NCBI GenBank assembly: GCA_016285075.1
Contig: JAEEQB010000033.1
Span: 1-50,383 of the forward strand
Reading direction: 5' to 3'
From: Prevotella sp.
GTDB lineage: Bacteria; Bacteroidota; Bacteroidia; Bacteroidales; Bacteroidaceae
Length of the DNA stretch: 50,383 nucleotides
Position 1 is the first letter of the stretch. Each line of letters starts with the position of its first letter. Of this stretch, positions 15,689 to 22,826 are shown one piece after another. The notes beneath the pieces were generated by a model. It was given only the letters and a program-made list of their open reading frames with translations. It was not told the origin of the DNA and did no database searches. The position numbers and the translations under genes are program-made.

Positions 15689-17196
15689 GTCCCGTCGCTG
15701 TAGAGTACAATGTAGAGGCCAGGTCGTCGGGGCGTGGAGGACAGCCGTCGACCGTTGAGGTCGTACCAGCCCGTCACGGCGGGCTCACCGTCTGCAGCCA
15801 AGTCCGTCACTGCCACCGTTTCGGGTCTCATGAAGTTGAAGGAGATGCTTCCGTCGTCCTGCTGCCTGATGCCGGTAATGGCCTTGCCCATGAATTTCCT
15901 GCCGTCGGTATTGGCCCTGTAGAGGATGGAGGCAGGGTCGGAATTGTCGGTCAGACTGTCGTTCACCGCAAGCGTCGTGGGGTCGGTATAGGGGTAGGGC
16001 GATGTGCTGAGATAACTGCTGCGCAATTTGTCTTTCATTGTCCATCTGTTAGGATCACTGCCGTTGTTTTTGGAATCCCAGGCTCGGTAGTCCTTGCCGC
16101 TGGCATGAAACAGATGGTAGTCGTAACGGCTGTCAACGCTGTTCACGTTATTGTTCCACCAGTTGTTCTGTGAGTAATTGACGTGGAAGATGAGCAGTCC
16201 TTTGCCCGGACAGCCGTAGTCCCATCCTTCCTGCTGGCGGTTCTCCAGCAGATAGAATTCATCCTTGTTGCCCGGATTGCGTATGATGAAGGTTTCTCCG
16301 CCGTCGTTCACGGGGCGCATGTTTTCAATGCTGGTGCTCTCGGTCAGCTCGGTTGGCGCCCCCCATCCCAGATACATCTTCTCCATGGCAGAGAGGTTGG
16401 GCGGACACCATCCGTAGTTGGTGTAGTTGCCTCCGTCCATCAGGTCCCACTCGTCGACAGTAGAGTAACCTTGGGCAGGAGCCTGTGGATAGATATCGGG
16501 CAGCCCCAGGCAATGAAAGTACTCGTGGGCAATGGTGCCGATGCCGTACATGGCGTTGTCGGGCCATAGCTCAGAGCTGATGGAGGCGATACGGCATTCA
16601 ATGTCGCCTGGTAAAGTGTCGAAGACCCATCCAGTGTTAGGCCAGATGTAGCCCGTCTTGTTATTGCCTGAATAGCTGGCAGCTACAAGGATCACCTGAT
16701 CAACCTCGCCGTCATCATCCCAGTCGTAGATGGAAAAATCGGTCTTTACGGTCTTGCACAACTTCTTCAGGGCTTCACTGATGATGGGCCTGCCCATATA
16801 TTCGCGTTGGTGTCCGCCCGCTTTTTCCGATACCTGGACAGGACCGTAGATGTCGAACTGGATATTGGCACGTCCGCCGGACTGGTCGCGTATGTAATCG
16901 GCCAGGCATCCTGGCCCCACACCGTCGTTGTATCCCTTTTCGTTGAGCAGCCGGTTGTAGTAAGCCACAGGGTTGCCCATCGAGAAATTGACGTCGCTGA
17001 ATGTGACGAGCACCACCGGCTGGCGATAGACCCTCTGGGGGTCGAAGTTGAAAGGTTCAGGAAGAATGTGAACATTGTCTGAACGTGTCTGGGGAAGGCC
17101 GTGCACGCAGCCTAAACGCTGGGCGCTGGCCGTATGAGCAGCCAATACCAAAAGTATGCAGCATATCTGTCTGAAAAGCATATTCATCATTCTCAT
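15667..17196 (-). CDS. secreted M6-family metalloprotease (immune inhibitor A-like)
   Basis: A 509-residue secreted zinc protease. The zinc motif is His224-Glu225-Tyr-Phe-His228 in HEYFHCLGLPD, the HExxHxxGxxD form of M6 peptidases. A signal peptide (MRMMNMLFRQICCILLVLA, cleavage after HTASA) leads. The tail contains GWYDLNGRR and PGLYIVLYSDGTKK, a compact C-terminal domain common on Bacteroidota exported proteins and resembling a degenerate type IX sorting tail. Related M6 enzymes cleave host or matrix proteins; the substrate here is unknown. ATG 17196 is chosen because it directly follows the tandem-repeat leader; longer frames read through the repeats. The last codons lie inside the convergent terminator. 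Confidence 0.88.
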   Translation of the reverse strand: MRMMNMLFRQICCILLVLAAHTASAQRLGCVHGLPQTRSDNVHILPEPFNFDPQRVYRQPVVLVTFSDVNFSMGNPVAYYNRLLNEKGYNDGVGPGCLADYIRDQSGGRANIQFDIYGPVQVSEKAGGHQREYMGRPIISEALKKLCKTVKTDFSIYDWDDDGEVDQVILVAASYSGNNKTGYIWPNTGWVFDTLPGDIECRIASISSELWPDNAMYGIGTIAHEYFHCLGLPDIYPQAPAQGYSTVDEWDLMDGGNYTNYGWCPPNLSAMEKMYLGWGAPTELTESTSIENMRPVNDGGETFIIRNPGNKDEFYLLENRQQEGWDYGCPGKGLLIFHVNYSQNNWWNNNVNSVDSRYDYHLFHASGKDYRAWDSKNNGSDPNRWTMKDKLRSSYLSTSPYPYTDPTTLAVNDSLTDNSDPASILYRANTDGRKFMGKAITGIRQQDDGSISFNFMRPETVAVTDLAADGEPAVTGWYDLNGRRLSSTPRRPGLYIVLYSDGTKKCCRH

Positions 17197-17330
17197 AGAG
17201 GGCAAATTAATCAGGTTTTTACTATTATATAGAGGGCAAATCAATCAGGTTTTTACTATTATATAGAGGGCAAATCAATCAGCTTTTTGCTATTATATAG
17301 AAGGCAAATCAATCAGCTTTTTACTATTAC
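17197..17330 (-). repeat. 34-bp tandem repeat in the M6 protease leader (about 3.9 copies)
   Basis: Units at 17197-17230, 17231-17264, 17265-17298 and 17299-17330 share AGAGGGCAAATCAATCAG followed by a T-run and CTATTATAT, with 1-3 differences. The array ends exactly at the start codon of the M6 gene and begins at its predicted transcript start, so it makes up essentially the whole leader. The unit is not a multiple of three. Confidence 0.95.
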
Positions 17331-17335
17331 GGCTG

Positions 17336-17343
17336 CAAATGTA
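17336..17343 (-). promoter_or_regulatory. -7 box of the M6 protease
   Basis: TACATTTG on the minus strand. It lies at the near edge of the first 65-bp duplicate; the equivalent position in the second copy (17401-17408) reads TACATTTC and has lost the final G. Confidence 0.55.
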
Positions 17344-17466
17344 CATAAAAAACTTGAATTTTAAGCCAGTCCAATTAAAGAATTTATTATTTCTTTAGAG
17401 GAAATGTACATAAAAAACTTGAATTTTAAGCCAGTCCAATTAAAGAATTTATTATTTCTTTAGAGG
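17337..17466. repeat. 65-bp perfect tandem duplication upstream of the M6 promoter
   Basis: Units 17337-17401 and 17402-17466 are identical, each starting AAATGTACATAAAAAACTTG and ending TTTCTTTAGAGG. A short stub (AAAGATAC) of a third unit follows. The promoter region has been duplicated. Confidence 0.95.
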
Positions 17467-17767
17467 AAAGATACAACAAAGTCCCAATACCTCCAAAACC
17501 TGAACCTCTATTCGGAGTGATTATTTGCGCATGGCATTACGGAGTTGACACGTTTTTACTGTCGGAGATGCTCACATTCGGAAGAGATGATGCGTAAGTG
17601 TTTCATCAGTCAGCAGAACCAGCAGGATAAGAATGGACAAGCAACTTTGTTCCCGCACCATTGGTGGTAAGGCTGTTGTGAGAACAGTCGGGCTTCTGAG
17701 GTGAGAGGACGGGGCTTCGTTGGTGCAAGGACCAATGAAAGCGGGAAAAAGGTGGTAGGTAAAACGC

Positions 17768-17850
17768 TTTTGCGTATACGCAAAACACCTTGCGCCTATA
17801 CGCAAAACACCTTGCGCCTATACGCAAAATCTCCTCGCCTTAACGCAAAA
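17768..17850. repeat. TATACGCAAAA repeat cluster
   Basis: A perfect 18-bp palindrome TTTTGCGTATACGCAAAA (17768-17785) opens two identical 22-bp units, TATACGCAAAACACCTTGCGCC (17775-17796, 17797-17818), then a decayed third (17819-17839) and a final TAACGCAAAA. Apart from this cluster and the repeats above I see nothing coding between 17197 and 17968; the Arg/Cys-rich frames here are products of the repeats. Confidence 0.85.
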
Positions 17851-17968
17851 ACAAACGGTTTTTTCCGGAGTGATCATGGTAATAGGGTGACCTGTTCCTG
17901 GATTCCTTTGCAGATTTGGTCTTTGACTTGCCGGTTGGTCTCTGTCTGAATAGAAGTACTGGGCAGAA

Positions 17969-19981
17969 TCAGATGATGTGCAGTTTGTCCAGATCAACAG
18001 CGAGACCGATGCTGAAGGAGGTGCCCGTGGTCAGCGGAGAGCAATAATAATAGGATCTGGGCTTGTAGTTGAAGAGGTTGTCGACGGCGGTGTTGATGGT
18101 GACGCCCTGCCAGATGTGCTGCTGTAACATGAGTTTCCAGATGGTGTAGCCCTGGTCTACATCCTTCCTTCCAGACTGTGGACGGCCTTGGCTTCGTCCG
18201 GAGAGGGCTGTGTCGATGGCGTAGTGGCGTGAGAAACGATGGTCATAGCCCACTCGCCATGTGAAGGAGTGGGAACGGGGCTGGTTGAACTGTGAGAAGT
18301 AGACGTTGCCGTTCTCATGCATCCAGGAGTAGTTAAGCTTGAACGACACCCCGCAATCCCAGATATGCCCGAGACTGAGGTCGACTCCCCACACCGTGAT
18401 GCCGTCCTCGTTCCTGTAAAGCGCACTTTCCATTCCGTTGTAGAGACCGCCGTCGATGGTGGTGATGCGCTTGTCGAAGATGTTGCAGTAGCCCAGGAGT
18501 GTGAAGTTGTAGCGTCCGTCCAGGACACCGCTGTTGCTGATGCGGTTAGTACGTTCTATGGCAACGTTGACGTTGTGGCTCTTCTCGGGCTTCAGATCGG
18601 GGTTGCCGATGATCATGTATCCCATATTGCCCATGTCGAAATGCATGTACATCTCCTTGAGTGTGGGAGCACGGAATCCGCTGGCGTAGTTGGCGCGGAA
18701 GGTCATCCAGGGAAGCTTGTACACTGCGGCCAGACGCTGGGTGAACGCCTTCTGTTCAGAGGCTGAGAAGTAGTCGTAACGGATGCTTCCCACAATGTTC
18801 AGCTGCGGGGTGACGTTCCAGTCGAACTGTGCATAGCCGTCGATGTTGTTCTGTGAGTGGCTGGCACCGTGGATGAACTGATAGGTGTTGAGGTAGTCGT
18901 TCATGTAGTCAGCTCCCAGTATGAGGCTGTTCCTGCCGAACGAGTTGTGGAACAGTGCATGCAGCACGTGTTGTCGGTTACTGTAGTCGTGGTCGTGGGT
19001 TCGTGAGCCGTCGGGCATGTAGTTGGCCTTGTCGTATTGGTCGTAGGCGTACGACAGTTCAAGGCTGCGCTCCCGGTTCCATGCGTAACTGGCCTTCAGT
19101 CCGCCTCCGTAGCCGTTGAAGTGGTAGTCGTAGGTGTCGCGTTCGCTGGTGCGGAAGAAATAGTTGCCCTTGGCTGTCAGTGTCAGCTGGTCGGTGGGAC
19201 GCCACAGGAGCCGTTCCTTCACGTTGTAGGTCTTCTGTCCGTAGAGGCGGCTCAGGTTGGAGTCGTCGTTCAGTACTGATTCGTCGTAGGGCAGCCCTTG
19301 CGCCTTCTTCAGCAGTTCCATGGCCACCTCCTCAGAAGAGTGTGGCTTAGGCAGGTTGACGGGGTCGATGCGGGTATGCATGAAATTGGTCTGGGAGTTC
19401 CACTTCCCGGAGTTGAAGGAGAAACCGGCACCATGGCGCCATTCGTTGCCGAAGGTGTTGAAGCGTGAACTGACACGGACTGTCCAGGGTTCCAGGTTCT
19501 CGCGGCTGATGATGTTGACCACACCGCCCACGGCATTGGAGCCGTAAAGTGCCGAGGAGGCACCTTTTACAATCTCTATGCGTCCGACGTTGTCGAGACT
19601 CATGCGGTTGTAGTCCACGTTGTCCATTGTCTCGCCTGCCATCCGTTCGCCGTCAACGAGGAAGAGAACGGCATTGCCACCGAAACCGCTCATGTGGAGA
19701 GCCGTTTCCTGACTCATCGCAAAGCCGAACTCCAGGCCGGGGATTTCCTGCGTCAGCAGGTCCTGGATGTTCGTGGCATCGTTGATCTTGATGTCGTGAA
19801 GGGTGATGAGCCGTGTGACGACAGGTGCATCCTTCAGAGCCTTGGGCGTGTGTGAGGCCGTGACGACAATGGGGTTGAGGTTGACGGAGTCGCGGATAGT
19901 GGTCTGTGCATACACTCCAATAGCTGGCACAGCCAATGCCATGCCAGCTAAAACGGATTTCCTCAAGTGCACCTTCACCAC
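17969..19981 (-). CDS. TonB-dependent outer-membrane receptor (BtuB/CirA-like)
   Basis: A 670-residue receptor with a signal peptide (MVKVHLRKSVLAGMALA, cleavage near VYAQ), a plug domain with NPIVVTASHTPKAL as TonB-box region and the plug signature IEIVKGASSALYGSNAVGGVVNI, then a 22-strand barrel ending in Phe/Ile-rich strands (FSIGLAVDLDKLHII). It lacks the carboxypeptidase-like N-terminal domain of SusC proteins, so it is more likely an importer of metal, heme, cobalamin or siderophore than of glycan. It is the last gene of a minus-strand operon; the lipoprotein gene ends 3 bases before its ATG, so they are coupled. Substrate not readable. Confidence 0.93.
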   Translation of the reverse strand: MVKVHLRKSVLAGMALAVPAIGVYAQTTIRDSVNLNPIVVTASHTPKALKDAPVVTRLITLHDIKINDATNIQDLLTQEIPGLEFGFAMSQETALHMSGFGGNAVLFLVDGERMAGETMDNVDYNRMSLDNVGRIEIVKGASSALYGSNAVGGVVNIISRENLEPWTVRVSSRFNTFGNEWRHGAGFSFNSGKWNSQTNFMHTRIDPVNLPKPHSSEEVAMELLKKAQGLPYDESVLNDDSNLSRLYGQKTYNVKERLLWRPTDQLTLTAKGNYFFRTSERDTYDYHFNGYGGGLKASYAWNRERSLELSYAYDQYDKANYMPDGSRTHDHDYSNRQHVLHALFHNSFGRNSLILGADYMNDYLNTYQFIHGASHSQNNIDGYAQFDWNVTPQLNIVGSIRYDYFSASEQKAFTQRLAAVYKLPWMTFRANYASGFRAPTLKEMYMHFDMGNMGYMIIGNPDLKPEKSHNVNVAIERTNRISNSGVLDGRYNFTLLGYCNIFDKRITTIDGGLYNGMESALYRNEDGITVWGVDLSLGHIWDCGVSFKLNYSWMHENGNVYFSQFNQPRSHSFTWRVGYDHRFSRHYAIDTALSGRSQGRPQSGRKDVDQGYTIWKLMLQQHIWQGVTINTAVDNLFNYKPRSYYYCSPLTTGTSFSIGLAVDLDKLHII

Positions 19982-19984
19982 TGC

Positions 19985-20476
19985 TTACTTCCTGTTTCCT
20001 GTAAAGGATGTCTCCATGACCATGGGCATGTTGCCGTACTTCAACGAGAACGTCACAACAGCAGTCTTCTCTCTGAACATGATGGTGATGTCGCTGATGG
20101 TATATGCCTTTTCTGCCCCTTGGGCGTTGGCCACTGTACCGGCATAGGAAGCAAGCTTTCCTGTAATGATGTCGCCGCTTTTTGTCAGGGGAATGTTCTT
20201 AACGGGAAGGGCAGGAATCATCATCATACCTGATTCTCCGGACGAGGGAATCGTCATGTCAACAGAGGTGTCGGATGCTTTGGCAAACTCGTAGGTGGCT
20301 GTGCCGTTGGACGATTCCTCGCCCATTACCTTGATGACCTCATTACCCGTGTATGATCCGGCTACCTGTGTGGCAACGGCTACCTCGGGTTCGTCATCAT
20401 CACTGCTGCAGGAACATACTCCAAACACGATGGCCACTGCGGCCAGTGTCATTGTCATAAAACTCTTGAAACTCAT
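19985..20476 (-). CDS. calycin-like surface lipoprotein
   Basis: A 163-residue lipoprotein. The N-terminus MSFKSFMTMTLAAVAIVFG leads to CSC (Cys21/Cys23) followed by SSDDDEPE; acidic residues just after the lipidated Cys act as a surface-export signal in Bacteroidota. The body (VAGSYTGNEVIKV, then alternating beta strands ending VVTFSLKYGNMPM) fits the Bacteroidota calycin-like beta-barrel family, small ligand-binding barrels. Its tight coupling to a TonB receptor suggests it captures or modifies that receptor's ligand. The ligand is unknown. Confidence 0.7.
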   Translation of the reverse strand: MSFKSFMTMTLAAVAIVFGVCSCSSDDDEPEVAVATQVAGSYTGNEVIKVMGEESSNGTATYEFAKASDTSVDMTIPSSGESGMMMIPALPVKNIPLTKSGDIITGKLASYAGTVANAQGAEKAYTISDITIMFREKTAVVTFSLKYGNMPMVMETSFTGNRK

Positions 20477-20524
20477 AAATTAAATCATTAATTGGTAAAT
20501 ACTTGTATGTCTAGTAAAGTTTTG

Positions 20525-21319
20525 TTATTTCTCAGTGCTCAACTGTTGTGTGGTGTAGTCATACTCAGAACCGTAGGCGCTGTGTGGAATGCTGAAGATA
20601 AGGATCATGAACAGCACGGCAAGACAGACTACCCACTTGTTGTACTTCCACTTCAAGGTGACAAGAGCCACCATGAAGAATAGGAAGGAAAGGAGTGTCT
20701 TGTTGTCAGTAAGGTCTGTGCCGTAGGGGAATCCTGTCCACCAGGGGCCGAATGCCGCATGCTGCACCAGAGGGCCGAAGATGAAGCCACCGACAAACAG
20801 CGTTGCCACCGTGATCTTGAGCCACCGGCTGTATTTCTTGCGTGTGATGACAAGCAGGAAGGTGTAGACCGCGAGCAGCATGGCTCCGAACATCAGCAGG
20901 ATGTGGGGTATGAGGATGCTGGCAGGCACATCATGGCGGAAACGTATCACGACAGGATCATCGGCAGGATAGTCCTTGCCACCGACGGTGATGTGATACT
21001 GCAGTTTCCCGGCAATGGGCTGGACAGGCAGCGCAGCCTGCCATTCACCGTCTTTCCATGAGAAATCCACCGTAGTGTATTCATTCGATGTAGGATAGCG
21101 ACGGTAATGCAACTGGGGGGACTTGACGTCAGACGGGATGTCTTTGAGTGTCACTATCTCATCGTGCTGCACACCGCTTCGGGGCAGTTTCAGCTTGTAG
21201 CTGCCGCCATTCAGCTCAACGCTCACCTTCTTGGGATATGTAGGTCCCGTCATGCGCTGGTAGATGCTTAGCACCAATGTGATGATAACGGCCAGAATCC
21301 AATAAACGTAATTTTTCAT
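20525..21319 (-). CDS. unknown membrane protein with periplasmic beta domain
   Basis: A 264-residue protein that I do not recognise as a named family. It has an N-terminal helix (about 5-20), a periplasmic beta-rich region (about 27-125, with VELNGGSYKLKLPRSG and LPVQPIAGKLQYHITVGG), and then four membrane helices (from HILLMFGAMLLAVYTFLL to LAVLFMILIFSI). Conserved-looking polar spots sit at helix edges: His in IPHILLMFG, QHAAFGPWWTGFPYGTDLTDN and IPHSAYGSEYDY. Those histidines could bind heme or metal, which would suit the TonB receptor downstream, but this is a guess. Its start overlaps the end of the M28 peptidase gene by 4 bases, so the two are co-translated. Confidence 0.7.
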   Translation of the reverse strand: MKNYVYWILAVIITLVLSIYQRMTGPTYPKKVSVELNGGSYKLKLPRSGVQHDEIVTLKDIPSDVKSPQLHYRRYPTSNEYTTVDFSWKDGEWQAALPVQPIAGKLQYHITVGGKDYPADDPVVIRFRHDVPASILIPHILLMFGAMLLAVYTFLLVITRKKYSRWLKITVATLFVGGFIFGPLVQHAAFGPWWTGFPYGTDLTDNKTLLSFLFFMVALVTLKWKYNKWVVCLAVLFMILIFSIPHSAYGSEYDYTTQQLSTEK

Positions 21320-22617
21320 CTGACAGGAGGAGTTAAATGAACCTGGAACACAATCGTCTCTTCGCCTCGGAGCACTTTCACGGGGATGGTGGTGCCTGCC
21401 TGGAGCTCAGAGAGCCGTTCCATGTATTCGTTGATGTCGTTGACAGCCTTGCCGTCAATCTCTTGGATGATGTCGCCGCTGCGGATGCCGGCATTATGTG
21501 CTGGTTTCCCAGCCACTACGATGTCGGCACGGAGGCCGGGAGTGCTGCTTGCGCCCATGACGTCAGGCATCAGACCTAAGGTGACCTTGAACTTGGCATG
21601 ACTCATCTTCTGACTGCTTGGCACATTGATGTAATCGGGTGCCGTAGGCATAGCCGCCAGGCGGGTAATCAGTTCCCGCGTGAAGTCCAGTGTCTGCTGC
21701 ATGCCTTCATAGTTCAAGGTGGAGGGAACATCGGCAGGGGTGTGATACTCCATGTGCCCGCCTGTGGTGAGGAAGAGTACTGGGATGTCGGCTGCCACGA
21801 ACGATGCCTGGTCGCTTGGGCCATAGCCGTCGGGGATGCAAGAGACCTTTAAGTCTGCCTGCTGGGCAACATCCTCTACCATAGCCTTGAAACTGCTGCT
21901 GGTTCCCGTACCCGATACACTCATGGCATTGTCGCGCATACGTCCCACCATATCCAGATTCACCATCGCCACAATGCTTTTTAAATCTTTGGGGAGGTTG
22001 ATGCGCTGTGCATCGTCATGTCTCATCCAGTCCAGGAAGAACTTGGAGCCTACAAGTCCCTGTTCCTCTGCGCCGAAGAATGCAAAGATGATGCTGCGTG
22101 GCGATTTAATCTTCTTGAACTGTCTGGCCAGCTGAAGTACGACGGCATCGCCGCTGGCATTATCATCGGCACCGGGATGAACCGCCACAGTGTCGGGACG
22201 GCGTGAACCGGAATCCTTTCCTCCCATACCCAGATGGTCGTAATGGGAGCCTACGACGATGAATTCGTTTCTGAGCTTCTTGTCTTTTCCTGGAAGCACG
22301 GCGAGGATGTTATGGGTTGTCCGCTTCTCAGTCTTCCCGTAGGTGAAGTCATGATAGAAACCTTTCTTCTTCTTTCCCTTGACGACAGGCTTCAGCTTCA
22401 GGCTGCGCAGCTTGCCGACAATATATTCTGAAGCGAGGGTGTCGCCCAGGGTAGCAGGGTATCTGCCGCCAAGTTCCTGTGAAGCCAGGTATTCCACAGT
22501 TTGCCGCATGTCATCCTGCTTCGTTCCCCAGCTGTTCCCTCCAGGCTGCAGCCTCTGTGCAAATGTCTGTAGTACAAGGACGAGAGCGAAGGTTAAAAAA
22601 TAGAATCTTTTCCTCAT
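21316..22617 (-). CDS. secreted M28 zinc aminopeptidase with PDZ domain
   Basis: A 433-residue exported peptidase, with the signal peptide MRKRFYFLTFALVLVLQTFA. The M28 co-catalytic zinc ligands are present in order: GSHYDHLG, HPGADDNASG, FGAEEQGLVGS, VNLDMVGRM and EYHTPAD. A C-terminal PDZ domain (about 335-433, PGLRADIVVAGKPAHNAGI, GDIIQEIDGKAV) follows, an arrangement known in bacterial M28 peptidases. It trims N-terminal residues from peptides in the periplasm. Start 22617 is chosen because the longer frame runs into the promoter. First gene of the operon ending with the TonB receptor. Confidence 0.9.
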   Translation of the reverse strand: MRKRFYFLTFALVLVLQTFAQRLQPGGNSWGTKQDDMRQTVEYLASQELGGRYPATLGDTLASEYIVGKLRSLKLKPVVKGKKKKGFYHDFTYGKTEKRTTHNILAVLPGKDKKLRNEFIVVGSHYDHLGMGGKDSGSRRPDTVAVHPGADDNASGDAVVLQLARQFKKIKSPRSIIFAFFGAEEQGLVGSKFFLDWMRHDDAQRINLPKDLKSIVAMVNLDMVGRMRDNAMSVSGTGTSSSFKAMVEDVAQQADLKVSCIPDGYGPSDQASFVAADIPVLFLTTGGHMEYHTPADVPSTLNYEGMQQTLDFTRELITRLAAMPTAPDYINVPSSQKMSHAKFKVTLGLMPDVMGASSTPGLRADIVVAGKPAHNAGIRSGDIIQEIDGKAVNDINEYMERLSELQAGTTIPVKVLRGEETIVFQVHLTPPVR

Positions 22618-22644
22618 GAATCTTGTTCTTTTCAAATTCGGGTG

Positions 22645-22652
22645 CAAAGGTA
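22645..22652 (-). promoter_or_regulatory. -7 box of the M28-TonB operon
   Basis: TACCTTTG on the minus strand, inside GTACCTTTGCACCCG, about 28 bases before the ATG at 22617. Confidence 0.65.
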
Positions 22653-22702
22653 CAAAAAACAATTGAATCCCGCAATCCCTATTTATAATGATTTTGAGGA
22701 AG

Positions 22703-22764
22703 TGTCAGCAAATGTCAGGCATCGTCTGTTGCTTGCAGATAGAAATGTCAGACAAATGTCAGGC
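22703..22764. repeat. ATGTCAG direct repeats between divergent promoters
   Basis: TGTCAG occurs at 22703-22708, and ATGTCAG at 22712-22718, 22745-22751 and 22756-22762; two copies extend to CAAATGTCAGGC. The cluster sits just upstream of the GT117 promoter and could be an operator for a regulator acting on one or both divergent units. Confidence 0.4.
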
Positions 22765-22794
22765 GAAAAATTCGTCAGCCCACGTATCTCTTCA

Positions 22795-22802
22795 TACCTT
22801 TG
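22795..22802 (+). promoter_or_regulatory. -7 box of the GT117 gene
   Basis: TACCTTTG, about 25 bases before the ATG at 22827. The in-frame ATG at 22800 lies inside this box and cannot be the start. Confidence 0.65.
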
Positions 22803-22826
22803 CATCCGATTAACGACACCCAACTT

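Noticed and set aside
17197..17330. Tandem 34-bp repeats as a CRISPR array
   Set aside because: Units are directly adjacent with no spacers, and no cas gene is present.
17572..17827. Two small minus-strand frames rich in Arg, Cys and Tyr
   Set aside because: They are read through the TATACGCAAAA repeats in different frames and have no independent support.
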